64,000 nt of DNA. It comes from Caballeronia temeraria (GTDB lineage Bacteria; Pseudomonadota; Gammaproteobacteria; Burkholderiales; Burkholderiaceae). Each line of letters starts with the position of its first letter. The first letter of the stretch is position 1. Below, piece by piece: positions 16,888 through 25,570 of the stretch. The notes under the pieces were generated by a model. The model ran no database searches, had not been told where the DNA came from, and saw only the letters and a program-made list of their open reading frames with translations. The translations under genes were made by a program, and so were the position numbers. The stretch spans positions 186,001 through 250,000 of the forward strand of contig NZ_FCOI02000004.1 of NCBI RefSeq assembly GCF_001544795.2, written 5' to 3'.

Positions 16888-18093
16888 CTAGGCGAATGCG
16901 TTCGACAGCACGTCGCCGATGGCGCTCGCGGTCGCTTCGACGTTGCGCTCGTTCAGCGCCGCGACGCACATGCGGCCCGAGCGGATCAGGTAGACGCCGT
17001 GGCGTTCGCGCATCGCATCGACCTGCGCGGCGAAAAGACCCGTGTAGGTGAACATGCCGCGTTGCTCGAGGTATCGTGCGAGCATCGCGTCGGGCACGTT
17101 GCCGCGAAGACGTTCGTGGATCGCGCCGCGCATGCATGCGATGCGCGTGCACATCGATGCAAGCTCTTCTTCCCACGATCGGCGCAGTGCGGGCGTCGTC
17201 AGCACGCGGGCGACGATGGTCGCGCCGTGCGTCGGCGGGTTGCTGTAGTTCGCCCGCACGGCGCTCGTCAGTTGACCGAGCACGCGCACGGCCGTCTGCG
17301 CCGATTCGCAGATCACCGAGAGCGCGCCGCATCGCTCGCCATAGAGCGAGAAGTTCTTCGAGAACGAATTGGCGACGAACGCCGGCACGTTGCGGCGAGC
17401 CAGCTCGCGAATCGCGAACGCATCGGCATCGAGGCCCGCGCCGAAGCCCTGATACGCCATGTCGATGAACGGCAGCAGATCGCGTTGCTCGATCACATCG
17501 ATCAGCCTGATCCATTGCGCCTCGTCGAGATCGACGCCCGTCGGGTTGTGGCAGCACGCGTGCAGCAGCACGACGCTCTTCGCGGGCAGATCGCGGATCG
17601 CCGAAAGCATCGCGTCGAACTGCAGGCCGCCGGTGGCTTCGTCGTAATACGGATACGTGCCGACCGTAAATCCCGCGCGCTCGAAGATGAAGCGATGGTT
17701 GTCCCACGTCGGATCGCTCACCCACACCTGCGAGCCGGGGAAATAGCGCTTGATGAAGTCCGCGCCGACCTTCAACGCGCCGGAGCCGCCGAGCGTCTGC
17801 ACGGTCGCGATGCGGCCTTCTTTGCGGGCGGGCGCATCGTCGCCGAATACGAGCGACTGCACGGCATCGCGATATGCCGCGAGGCCCGCCATCGGCAAAT
17901 ACGGTTTCGCTGCGGGCGCTTCGAGCAACTGCGCTTCGGCTTCGCGCACGGCGCGCATGACGGGCAGACGGCCCTCATCGTCGTAGTAGATGCCGATGCT
18001 CAGATTGACCTTGTTCGCGCGCGGGTCCTTCGCGAAGTCTTCGTTCAGCGAGAGGATCGGATCGCCGGGATAGGCATCGATGTGTTCGAACAT
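16888..18093 (-). CDS. tyrB: Aromatic amino acid aminotransferase (class I)
   Basis: PLP enzyme that interconverts aromatic amino acids (and often aspartate) with their 2-oxo acids. The 401-residue protein MFEHIDAYPGDPILSLNEDF has the AspAT/TyrAT Ib-type features VNLSIGIYYDDEG, HACCHNPTGVDL and the PLP-lysine segment SFSKNFSLYGERCGAL. GGAG lies upstream of the ATG. It follows the amino-acid permease by 11 bases and is divergent from an Lrp-type regulator, fitting uptake and catabolism of aromatic amino acids. Confidence 0.9.
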   Translation of the reverse strand: MFEHIDAYPGDPILSLNEDFAKDPRANKVNLSIGIYYDDEGRLPVMRAVREAEAQLLEAPAAKPYLPMAGLAAYRDAVQSLVFGDDAPARKEGRIATVQTLGGSGALKVGADFIKRYFPGSQVWVSDPTWDNHRFIFERAGFTVGTYPYYDEATGGLQFDAMLSAIRDLPAKSVVLLHACCHNPTGVDLDEAQWIRLIDVIEQRDLLPFIDMAYQGFGAGLDADAFAIRELARRNVPAFVANSFSKNFSLYGERCGALSVICESAQTAVRVLGQLTSAVRANYSNPPTHGATIVARVLTTPALRRSWEEELASMCTRIACMRGAIHERLRGNVPDAMLARYLEQRGMFTYTGLFAAQVDAMRERHGVYLIRSGRMCVAALNERNVEATASAIGDVLSNAFA

Positions 18094-18104
18094 GACTGTC
18101 TCCT

Positions 18105-19478
18105 TCAGACACGCGACAACGCCGCATTCGCGCGCCGACGGTTGCGAATGGCATAACCCACGCCGAGCACCGCGAGCCACACGGGAATCAGATAGACCGA
18201 GATGCGCAGATCGGGAATCAGGCACATCACCACGAGAATGCCGGCGAGGAACGCGAGGCACAGATAGTTGGTGAGCGGATAGCCGAGGCTCTTGAACACG
18301 GTCGTCTCGCCGGCCCGCGCTTTCACGCGGCGGAATTGCAGATGGATGAGGCTGATCATCGCCCAATTGATGATGAGCGCCGACACGACGAGCCCCATCA
18401 GCAATTCGAACGCCTTGCCCGGCATCAGATAGTTGATGAGCACGCATGCGGCCGTCGCGAGCGCCGAAACGCCGAGCGCCATAAGCGGAATGCCGCGCTT
18501 GTTCACCTTGAGAAGCGCGCGCGGCGCATTGCCCTGCTGCGCGAGACCGTAGAGCATGCGGCTGTTGCAATACACGCCGCTGTTATAGACCGAGAGCGCC
18601 GCGGTAAGCACGACCGCATTGAGCACGTGCGCGACGAAGTTGCTGTTCATCGCGTGGAAGATCAGCACGAACGGGCTGCCGCCGGTCACGACCTTCGTCC
18701 ACGGATACAGCGAAAGCAGCACGCCGAGCGCGCCCACGTAGAAAATCAGAATGCGATAGATCACCTGATTGGTCGCGCGCGGAATGGTGTGCGAAGGATC
18801 GTCCGCTTCGGCTGCCGTAATGCCGACGAGCTCCAGCCCGCCGAACGAGAACATGATGACGGCCATCGCCATGACGAGACCCGAGACGCCGTTCGGAAAG
18901 AAGCCGCCATGACGCCAGAGATTCGTCACGCTCGCTTCCGGTCCGGCGTTGCCCGAGAAAAGCAGCCAGCCGCCGAAGCCGATCATGCCGACGATCGCGA
19001 CCACCTTCACGATCGCGAACCAGAACTCGAGCTCGCCATACGATTTCACGCTCGTAAGATTGATCGCGTTGATGATGCAGAAGCACACGAGCGCGGACAC
19101 CCAAGTCGGAATGCCCGGCCACCAGTACTGCACGTAGATGCCGACGGCGGACAGCTCGGCCATCGACACGAGGATGTAGAGCACCCAGTAATTCCAGCCC
19201 GACAGGAAGCCCGCGTATTGGCCGCAATACTTGTCCGCGAAGTGGCTGAATGAACCGGCGACCGGCTCGTCGACGACCATCTCGCCCAGTTGCCGCATGA
19301 TGAAAAAGGCGACGATGCCCGCGATCGCATAGCCGAGCAGCACCGACGGCCCCGCCGATTTGATCGTCTGGGCGATGCCGAGAAAAAGCCCGGTCCCGAT
19401 CGCGCCGCCGAGCGCGATGAGTTGAATGTGACGGTTCTTCAGGCCGCGTTTGAGCGTGCCGTGTCCCTCATGTGTCAC
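18105..19478 (-). CDS. Amino acid permease, APC family (aromatic amino acid type)
   Basis: A 457-residue inner-membrane permease with about 12 helices. LKNRHIQLIALGGAIGTGLF and PVAGSFSHFADKYCG are the helix 1 and helix 3 signatures of the AroP/PheP/ProY group of the amino acid transporter family. The start is GTG with AAGGAGAG nine or so bases upstream. It is coupled to an aromatic aminotransferase and divergent from an Lrp-type regulator, so an aromatic substrate is most likely; proline or histidine cannot be excluded. Confidence 0.88.
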   Translation of the reverse strand: MTHEGHGTLKRGLKNRHIQLIALGGAIGTGLFLGIAQTIKSAGPSVLLGYAIAGIVAFFIMRQLGEMVVDEPVAGSFSHFADKYCGQYAGFLSGWNYWVLYILVSMAELSAVGIYVQYWWPGIPTWVSALVCFCIINAINLTSVKSYGELEFWFAIVKVVAIVGMIGFGGWLLFSGNAGPEASVTNLWRHGGFFPNGVSGLVMAMAVIMFSFGGLELVGITAAEADDPSHTIPRATNQVIYRILIFYVGALGVLLSLYPWTKVVTGGSPFVLIFHAMNSNFVAHVLNAVVLTAALSVYNSGVYCNSRMLYGLAQQGNAPRALLKVNKRGIPLMALGVSALATAACVLINYLMPGKAFELLMGLVVSALIINWAMISLIHLQFRRVKARAGETTVFKSLGYPLTNYLCLAFLAGILVVMCLIPDLRISVYLIPVWLAVLGVGYAIRNRRRANAALSRV

Positions 19479-19559
19479 GTGTCTCTCTCCTTGTGTGCTC
19501 GATTTAGGGGAATCAGTGTAAATTTGTTACGGCACAATATGATTTCCTAACGCGCGCAG

Positions 19560-19575
19560 ACAAACCCTAGTTTGT
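19560..19575. promoter_or_regulatory. Candidate Lrp operator ACAAAC-CCTA-GTTTGT
   Basis: Perfect 6-bp inverted repeat with a four-base spacer in the AT-rich gap between the divergent permease and Lrp-type genes, 40 bases upstream of the regulator start. Lrp/AsnC proteins bind short AT-rich inverted repeats and usually regulate the neighbouring gene and themselves. Confidence 0.6.
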
Positions 19576-19615
19576 GCGTTTCGATTTCATCGACTGACGC
19601 ATTGGAGAAATAAAA

Positions 19616-20089
19616 TTGCAGACCATCGAGATCGATCGTATCGACCTGCGTTTGCTCGGGATTCTGCAGTCGCGTGGACGCATCTCCAACCTCGAGCTGG
19701 CGGAGGCGATCAATCTGTCGCCGGCGCAAACGCTGCGGCGGCATCGGCGGCTGGAGGAGCTCGGCGTGATCAAGGGCTACGAGACGCGGCTCGATGCGCA
19801 GGCGCTCGGCTTCGGCGTGGTGGCCTTCATTCAGGTGACGATGGAGCGCGGCCACGTGCGCGACCTCGCGAAGTTCAAGGGCGTCGTCGGCAAGCTCGCG
19901 GAGATTCAGGAATGCTTCGCCGTGACCGGCGATATCGATTACATGCTGAAGGTGATCGCGCGGGATCTCAAAGGCTTGTCGGAGTTTCTGCTCGATACGC
20001 TGATGCGCATTCCCGGCGTGAGCGGTGTGAAGTCGAGCGTGTGTCTGGATGAGTTGAAGTGTGTGAGCGCGGTGCCGCTCGAAGCGTAA
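19616..20089 (+). CDS. Lrp/AsnC family transcriptional regulator
   Basis: A 157-residue regulator: N-terminal helix-turn-helix (LGILQSRGRISNLELAEAINLSPAQTLRR in outline) and a C-terminal RAM amino-acid-sensing domain (about residues 70-150). I use a TTG start giving MQTIEIDRIDL because GGAG lies eight bases upstream and there is no suitable ATG. Divergent from the aromatic permease-aminotransferase pair, with a perfect inverted repeat between, so local control by aromatic amino acids is likely. Confidence 0.9.
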   Translation: MQTIEIDRIDLRLLGILQSRGRISNLELAEAINLSPAQTLRRHRRLEELGVIKGYETRLDAQALGFGVVAFIQVTMERGHVRDLAKFKGVVGKLAEIQECFAVTGDIDYMLKVIARDLKGLSEFLLDTLMRIPGVSGVKSSVCLDELKCVSAVPLEA

Positions 20090-20117
20090 GTGCGGGCCGC
20101 GCTCGCGTAATGCGGGC

Positions 20118-20435
20118 TTAGATCGCCATACCGCCCGACACTTCGATGCGTTGCGCATTGACCCAGCGATTATCCTCAGACAGCAACGACGCGATCATCG
20201 GACCGATATCATCGGGCAAGCCCGCGCGCCCGAGCGCGGTCATATCCGCGATGCGCTTGTTCAGCTCCGGATTGTCGCGGACGATGCCGCCGCTGAAGTC
20301 CGTCTGTATCGCGCCCGGCGCGACCACGTTGACGGCGATCCTGCGCGGCGCCAGCTCCTTCGCCATGTATTTCGTCAGCACCTCGACCGCGCCTTTTGGA
20401 TAGCGAGGACGGCGCTGGTCGATAATCCACTTCAA
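20118..20435 (-). pseudogene. Truncated SDR family oxidoreductase (C-terminal remnant)
   Basis: About 105 codons matching only the C-terminal part of a short-chain dehydrogenase: KGAVEVLTKYMAKEL, NVVAPGAIQTDF and a C-terminal SGG. The cofactor-binding half is absent, and the catalytic Tyr-x3-Lys is disrupted: the segment reads RYPKGAVE. The only possible start is a TTG without a ribosome site. The remnant follows ssuB by 30 bases. It looks like a gene that lost its 5' part by deletion. Confidence 0.75.
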
Positions 20436-20465
20436 TCCGCACGGGCCGTGCGGAAAGCCGAACGG

Positions 20466-21257
20466 TCAGACGCGCTGAAGCACGCGCGACAGAACGTGCT
20501 CTTCGAGTTCCGCGAAGCCCGGCGCGGTACGCGTGCGCGGCCTTTGTAACGACACCGCCGTATCGAGCGTGATGCGCCCCGCATCGATCAGCACGATGCG
20601 ATCGCCAAGCGACACCGCTTCCTGCACATCGTGCGTGACGAGCAGCGCGGTCAGCTTGTGCTCGCGCCACAAGCGCTCGATCAAGCCCTGCATCTCGATG
20701 CGCGTCAACGCATCGAGCGCGCCGAGCGGTTCATCGAGCAAAAGCAGATCCGGCCGATGCACGAGCGCACGCGCGAGCGCCACACGCTGACGCTGCCCGC
20801 CCGACAGACGCGACGGCCAATCCTTCTCGCGCTCGGCGAGACCCACTTCCACGAGCGTCGCGCGGGCTTCGTCGCGTTTGTCGCGCGGCAGCCCGATCAT
20901 CACGTTGTCGAGCACGCGCTTCCACGGCAGCAGGCGCGCGTCCTGAAACATGATGCGCACCTGCAGTTCATCCGATCGCGCTGCCGCGTGGCGCTGCACG
21001 ACGCCGCCCGTCGGCTGATCGAGACCGGCGATGAGCCGCAGCAAGGTCGATTTGCCGCAGCCGCTTCGTCCGACGATCGACACGAAGCTGCCTCGCTCGA
21101 TCGCGAAGTCCAGCCGGTCCAGCACCGTGCGCTCGCCGAAGCGCTTGTCCACGCCGCGCAGCGACACGGCGACATCGCGCCCGATAGAAGGCGCGCGCAC
21201 CGGCGTTTCAACGCGCCTGAACGCGGGCGCCAGCGTGTCGATATCGATCAGATTCAT
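20466..21257 (-). CDS. ssuB: Aliphatic sulfonate ABC transporter ATP-binding protein
   Basis: ATPase of the alkanesulfonate importer, 263 residues. Walker A is GRSGCGKST, the Q-loop is [10 protein letters not shown], the signature is [14 protein letters not shown] and Walker B is [12 protein letters not shown] with the switch His in [10 protein letters not shown]. This Q-loop context is typical of SsuB/TauB. The ATG overlaps the ssuC stop by four bases. It is the last intact gene of the ssuA-D-C-B run. Confidence 0.93.
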   Translation of the reverse strand: MNLIDIDTLAPAFRRVETPVRAPSIGRDVAVSLRGVDKRFGERTVLDRLDFAIERGSFVSIVGRSGCGKSTLLRLIAGLDQPTGGVVQRHAAARSDELQVRIMFQDARLLPWKRVLDNVMIGLPRDKRDEARATLVEVGLAEREKDWPSRLSGGQRQRVALARALVHRPDLLLLDEPLGALDALTRIEMQGLIERLWREHKLTALLVTHDVQEAVSLGDRIVLIDAGRITLDTAVSLQRPRTRTAPGFAELEEHVLSRVLQRV

Positions 21258-22036
21258 GATTGCGTCTTCGTTTGATATGCCGGGTGCCAGCGCAATGTGG
21301 TGCGTTCGATGGCGCGCGCGGCCATGTCGGCGAGTTTGCCGAGCAGCGCATAGAGCAGGATGCCGACGACCACGACATCGGTTTGCAGGAACTCGCGCGC
21401 GTTCATCGTCATATAGCCGATGCCCGATTGCGCGGAGATGGTCTCGGCGACGATCAGCATCACCCACATCAACCCGAATGCGAAGCGCACGCCGACGAGT
21501 ATCGACGGCAACGCGCCCGGCAGAATCACATGCCGATACAGCGCGAAACCGGACAAGCCATAGCTTTTCGCCATTTCGATCAGATCGCAATCGACCGAGC
21601 GGATGCCGTGATACGTGTTGACGTAGACCGGAAAGAACACGCCCAGCGCCACGAGCACCAGCTTCGCTTCTTCACCGATGCCGAACCAGAGGATCAGGAG
21701 CGGAATCATCGCGAGTGCGGGGATGTTGCGGATCATCTGCACGGTCGAATCGAGCGCGACCTCGGCCGGTTTGAAGAGACCCGTCGCGAGACCGAGCGCG
21801 AAGCCGACGCCGCCGCCCATCGCGAAGCCCGCGAGCGCGCGGCCCGCGCTGACCTTGACGTTGGCCCACAGTTCGCCGGATTCGATCAGCGACCACGCCG
21901 CCTTCACCACCGCGAGCGGCTCGGGCAACACGCGCGATGACAGCCCGCCCGTGCGCGCGGCGCTTTCCCATGCGATCAGGATCAGCACCGGCACGAGCCA
22001 GGGCAGCGCGCGACGGGCAATGGATTGCAGCTTCAT
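21254..22036 (-). CDS. ssuC: Aliphatic sulfonate ABC transporter permease
   Basis: A 260-residue permease with about six membrane helices. [19 protein letters not shown] near residue 200 includes the ABC permease coupling segment as seen in SsuC/TauC. Four-base overlaps with ssuD and ssuB show a tightly coupled operon. Confidence 0.93.
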   Translation of the reverse strand: MKLQSIARRALPWLVPVLILIAWESAARTGGLSSRVLPEPLAVVKAAWSLIESGELWANVKVSAGRALAGFAMGGGVGFALGLATGLFKPAEVALDSTVQMIRNIPALAMIPLLILWFGIGEEAKLVLVALGVFFPVYVNTYHGIRSVDCDLIEMAKSYGLSGFALYRHVILPGALPSILVGVRFAFGLMWVMLIVAETISAQSGIGYMTMNAREFLQTDVVVVGILLYALLGKLADMAARAIERTTLRWHPAYQTKTQS

Positions 22037-23181
22037 GATGCCGATGCACGCGGCAGTTCCGCCGTGCCGATGACTTCCCCGAACGGCCCGGACAGTGGCC
22101 CGTTCGCCTGCTCGCGCTGCTGACGCGGCAGGAGCGGAAACACCAGCTCGGCAAAGCGATACGACTCTTCCAGATGCGGATAACCCGAAAGAATGAACGT
22201 CTCGACGCCCAGCTCCGCATACTGCTTCATCAGTCCGGCGACCTGCTCCGGATTGCCGACGAGCGCCGTGCCCGCACCGCCGCGCACCAGCCCGACGCCC
22301 GCCCACAGATGCGGATACACCTCGAGCTTGTCGCGTCTGCCGCCGTGCAGCGCAGCCATGCGCCGCTGACCTTCGGAATCCATCTTCGCGAATGACGCTT
22401 GCGCGCGGCGAATGGTTTCATCGTCGAGCTTGCTGATGAGCTTCTCTGCGTCCGCCCATGCTTCCTGCTCGGTTTCGCGCACGATCACATGCAGGCGAAT
22501 GCCGAATTTGATCTTGCGCCCTTCCGCCTCCGCGCGACGGCGGATATCCGTCAGTTTCTTTTCGACGTCTTCGGGCGGCTCGCCCCACGTCAGATACGTG
22601 TCGATATGCTTCGCCGCGATATCGTGCGCCGCCGCCGACGAGCCGCCGAACCACAGCGGCGGATGCTTCTTCTGCACCGGCGGATACAGCACCTTGCCGC
22701 CCTGCGATTGCAGATGTCTGCCGTCGAAATCGAAGCTGCCGTTCTCGTGCGACTGTTCAAGCAGGCCGCGCCAGATCGTGAGGAATTCGTCGGTGATTTC
22801 GTAGCGCGTATCGTGGTCGTGGAAGATGCCGTCGCCGGCAAGCTCGTTCGGATCGCCGCCCGTCACGACGTTGATGAGCAGACGACCATTTGAAAGCCGG
22901 TCGAAAGTCGATGCCATGCGCGCCGACAATCCCGGCGAGCTCAGGCCGGGGCGGATCGCGACGAGAAACTTGAGGCGCTTCGTCGCGGGAATCAGGCTCG
23001 ACGCGACGACCCACGCGTCCTCGCAGGAACGGCCCGTGGGCAGAAGGACGCCTTCATAGCCGAGCGTATCGGCGGCGACGGCGATCTGTCGAAAGTAATC
23101 GTAATTCGCGGCGCGCGCGCCTTGCGACGTGCCGAGATAACGGCTGTCGCCGTGAGTCGGAATGAACCAGAAAACATTCAT
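22033..23181 (-). CDS. ssuD: FMNH2-dependent alkanesulfonate monooxygenase
   Basis: Cleaves alkanesulfonates with reduced flavin and O2 to aldehyde and sulfite, giving sulfur when sulfate is short. The 382-residue protein opens [17 protein letters not shown] and contains [19 protein letters not shown] and the mobile-loop Arg region near [15 protein letters not shown], all typical of SsuD in the bacterial luciferase superfamily. It lies 138 bases downstream of ssuA. No ssuE-type FMN reductase is in the window, so reduced flavin must come from elsewhere. Confidence 0.94.
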   Translation of the reverse strand: MNVFWFIPTHGDSRYLGTSQGARAANYDYFRQIAVAADTLGYEGVLLPTGRSCEDAWVVASSLIPATKRLKFLVAIRPGLSSPGLSARMASTFDRLSNGRLLINVVTGGDPNELAGDGIFHDHDTRYEITDEFLTIWRGLLEQSHENGSFDFDGRHLQSQGGKVLYPPVQKKHPPLWFGGSSAAAHDIAAKHIDTYLTWGEPPEDVEKKLTDIRRRAEAEGRKIKFGIRLHVIVRETEQEAWADAEKLISKLDDETIRRAQASFAKMDSEGQRRMAALHGGRRDKLEVYPHLWAGVGLVRGGAGTALVGNPEQVAGLMKQYAELGVETFILSGYPHLEESYRFAELVFPLLPRQQREQANGPLSGPFGEVIGTAELPRASAS

Positions 23182-23319
23182 GTTGATCGTGTGTCGGATG
23201 AGTGCTTGCCGCGCGGAGATGCGCCGGCGCTCGTACGAGTCTAACGACGCGTCGCGCGCAGCCAAACCATCGATTCGCGCTAAGGATGTGCGTGATCGTG
23301 CTAACGCCGGGGCTTCGCT

Positions 23320-24306
23320 TTACGCGACGTTCCAGCGCGCCTCGGTCACGTCGAGTTTCTTCGGAATCAGCTTGAGATTGGTGAAGGTATCGGCGATCTG
23401 CTGCTGATACGCGAGCGTGGCCGGCTCGATCGACTGCACGCCGTACGACGAGCGCCTGAGCGCGGTTTCGATGATGCCCGTATCGAGGCCGACGAGCGGA
23501 GACAATTGCGCGGCCACCGCAGGCACGTTGTCGCGCGCCCAGCGATCGACCTGATCGAGTTCTTCGAGCACCGCGTGCACCAGTTGCGGCTGCGCCGTCG
23601 CGATCTTGCGCGTCGCGAGGTAATACTGCACGTTGCGCACGATGCCGTTCGCATCCGTGAGTTGACGCGCGTTCGCCTGCTTTTCGACGGCAGCCAGATA
23701 CGGGTCCCAGATCGCCCATGCATCGATGCTGCCTTGCACGAAAGCGGCGCGCGCATCGGCGGGCGCGAGATAGACCGGCTGAATATCGGCCCAGGCGAGG
23801 TTCGATTTTTTGAGCGCCTCGACGAGCAGGTAATGCACATTCGATCCCTTGTTCAGCGCCACTTTCTTGCCGCGCAATTCCGCGACTGAACGGACGTTCG
23901 AGTCCTTCGGCACGACGATCGCCTCGGCGTGCGGCGCAGGCGGTTCGTGGCCGATATACACGAAATCGACGCCCGCTGCCTGCGCGAAGATCGGCGGCGT
24001 TTCGCCGACCGTGCCGATATCGACCGCGCCCGCATTGAGGCCTTCGAGCAGTTGCGGCCCGGCGGGAAATTCGAGCCATTGCACGGCGATGCCTTGTGCG
24101 GCAAGGCGTTTGTCGAGCGATCCGCGCGCCTTGAGCACGACGAAGTTGCCGTACTTCTGATAGCCGATGCGCAAGGTCTTCGGTGCATCGGCGGCCTGCG
24201 CGATGCGCGTGGCGAGCCCGCCGGACAGCCCCGCACCGAGCGCGGCGAGCGTGAAGAGCGTGCGACGGCGCGCAGGGATGAAGGGCGTGTTCTTGCGGTC
24301 GGACAT
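23320..24306 (-). CDS. ssuA: Aliphatic sulfonate ABC transporter substrate-binding protein
   Basis: Periplasmic binding protein of 328 residues. The N-terminus has a signal peptide with an RRR segment and a hydrophobic core ending near AQAADAPK. KTLRIGYQKYGNFVVLKARGSL, GPQLLEGLNAGAVDIGTVGETPP and FVYIGHEPP are SsuA signatures. The start MSDRKNTPF is chosen; upstream codons to 24366 lack a good signal. First gene of the ssu run, divergent from the MetQ-like gene. Confidence 0.93.
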   Translation of the reverse strand: MSDRKNTPFIPARRRTLFTLAALGAGLSGGLATRIAQAADAPKTLRIGYQKYGNFVVLKARGSLDKRLAAQGIAVQWLEFPAGPQLLEGLNAGAVDIGTVGETPPIFAQAAGVDFVYIGHEPPAPHAEAIVVPKDSNVRSVAELRGKKVALNKGSNVHYLLVEALKKSNLAWADIQPVYLAPADARAAFVQGSIDAWAIWDPYLAAVEKQANARQLTDANGIVRNVQYYLATRKIATAQPQLVHAVLEELDQVDRWARDNVPAVAAQLSPLVGLDTGIIETALRRSSYGVQSIEPATLAYQQQIADTFTNLKLIPKKLDVTEARWNVA

Positions 24307-24398
24307 ACGTGTTTCCTCGTTGAGCGAAGACATCCTTACCGATGCCAATACTGCCGATGCTAACAACGCACGTTCCGCGGGCTAAACGAGAAATCGTG

Positions 24399-24446
24399 CT
24401 ATCGATAGTTCGCGCGGCGATCCTTCTTCATTCCGCATATCGATAG
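24399..24446. promoter_or_regulatory. Two TATCGATAG copies in the ssuA / MetQ-like divergent gap
   Basis: CTATCGATAG (24399-24408, a perfect palindrome) and TATCGATAG (24438-24446) lie 38 bases apart between the divergent ssuA and MetQ-like genes. They may be a paired operator for a sulfur-responsive regulator; the identity of the binder is not known. Confidence 0.4.
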
Positions 24447-24520
24447 CGCCGGATATTATTTGCCGCTCGCGCGCCGCGCCTCTAGCATCACGCTTCCTCA
24501 AACAGCATGCGTGCGCATTC

Positions 24521-25348
24521 ATGAAGATCAAACATCCATTCAAAGCCACTCTGTTCTCGCTTCTGCTCGCGTGCGGCGTCGTGAGCGCACAGCCGTCGTT
24601 CGCAGCGAATCAGACGGTGCGCGTCGGCATCATGTCGGGCGAAGACGAAGATGTTTGGCGCGCCGTGGCCGCTAATGCGGCGAAGCACGGCATCACGGTG
24701 AAGGTCACGACCTTCTCCGATTACACGCAGCCGAACGAAGCGCTCGCGCAGCACGATCTCGACGCCAACTCGTTCCAGCACAAGCCTTATCTCGATGCAC
24801 AGATTCAGGCGCGCCACTACGACATCGTGCCCGTGGGCTACACGTATGTGCAGCCGATCGGTCTGTATTCGCGCAAATGGAAAGCCTTAGATGCGTTGCC
24901 GCAAAACGCGGCGATCGGCGTGCCGAACGATCCGAGCAACGAAGGCCGCGCGCTGCTTCTGTTGCAAGCCAATGGCGTGATCAAGCTGCGCGATCACGTC
25001 GGCCTGTTGCCGACTGCGCGCGATATCGCGAGCAATCCGAAGCACGTGCAGATTAAGGAACTGGATGCGGGTATCGTCGGCCGTGCGATCGGCGATCTCG
25101 ATGCGGCCGTCGTCAATACCGACTGGGCCATCAAGGCGGGCATCGATATCGGCAAGGAACGCATCGCGCAGGAGAAGGTGCAGAGCAATCCGTATCGCAA
25201 CTTCATCGCGGTCAATGCGAAGGATGCGCAGGCGCCGTGGGTCAAAGCACTCGTCGAGAGTTATCAGCAGGCCAATGTGGCTTCTTCGATTCTGAGCGTG
25301 TATCACGGCGCGACGCTGCCCGCATGGGACGGCGCGCCGCAACGATGA
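24521..25348 (+). CDS. MetQ/NlpA family substrate-binding protein (orphan)
   Basis: A 275-residue binding protein of the methionine-uptake family: VRVGIMSGEDEDVWRAV, FSDYTQPNEALAQHDLDANSFQHKPYLD and NPYRNFIAVN are MetQ signatures. The signal peptide has LLAC at residues 15-18, which could be a lipobox, but also a signal peptidase I site after SFA near residue 28, so lipidation is uncertain. No metN or metI neighbours exist here; it must work with a transporter coded elsewhere. It is divergent from ssuA and precedes a sulfatase, suggesting a sulfur-nutrition role. Confidence 0.87.
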   Translation: MKIKHPFKATLFSLLLACGVVSAQPSFAANQTVRVGIMSGEDEDVWRAVAANAAKHGITVKVTTFSDYTQPNEALAQHDLDANSFQHKPYLDAQIQARHYDIVPVGYTYVQPIGLYSRKWKALDALPQNAAIGVPNDPSNEGRALLLLQANGVIKLRDHVGLLPTARDIASNPKHVQIKELDAGIVGRAIGDLDAAVVNTDWAIKAGIDIGKERIAQEKVQSNPYRNFIAVNAKDAQAPWVKALVESYQQANVASSILSVYHGATLPAWDGAPQR

Positions 25349-25384
25349 CGCGCGCATAGCTCGCCGCGCGCTACCCGACAGAAA

Positions 25385-25438
25385 CCGCACCTTCGTGCGG
25401 ATCACCGCATGTCACCGATGCATCGGCGACATGCGGTG
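25385..25438. repeat. Two adjacent stem-loops, the second a 36-bp near-perfect palindrome
   Basis: CCGCAC-CTTC-GTGCGG (25385-25400) is followed after two bases by a 36-bp palindrome (25403-25438): outer arms CACCGCATGTC / GACATGCGGTG are perfect over 11 bp, one A-C mismatch follows, and the core CCGATGCATCGG is palindromic to the centre. It lies 36-90 bases after the MetQ-like stop. No T-run follows. It could end the MetQ-like transcript or serve as an operator for the sulfatase. Confidence 0.6.
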
Positions 25439-25570
25439 AAACGAATTCCGCCGTTCCATCCCTACGGTTTCGCCTATCCTTGATCTGGCTTCGGCACGGT
25501 CCTCACGCGAGCGATCGTGCCGGTCGATTTGATCCGATCAATACAAATTCATTACTTAGGATGCCTACTC

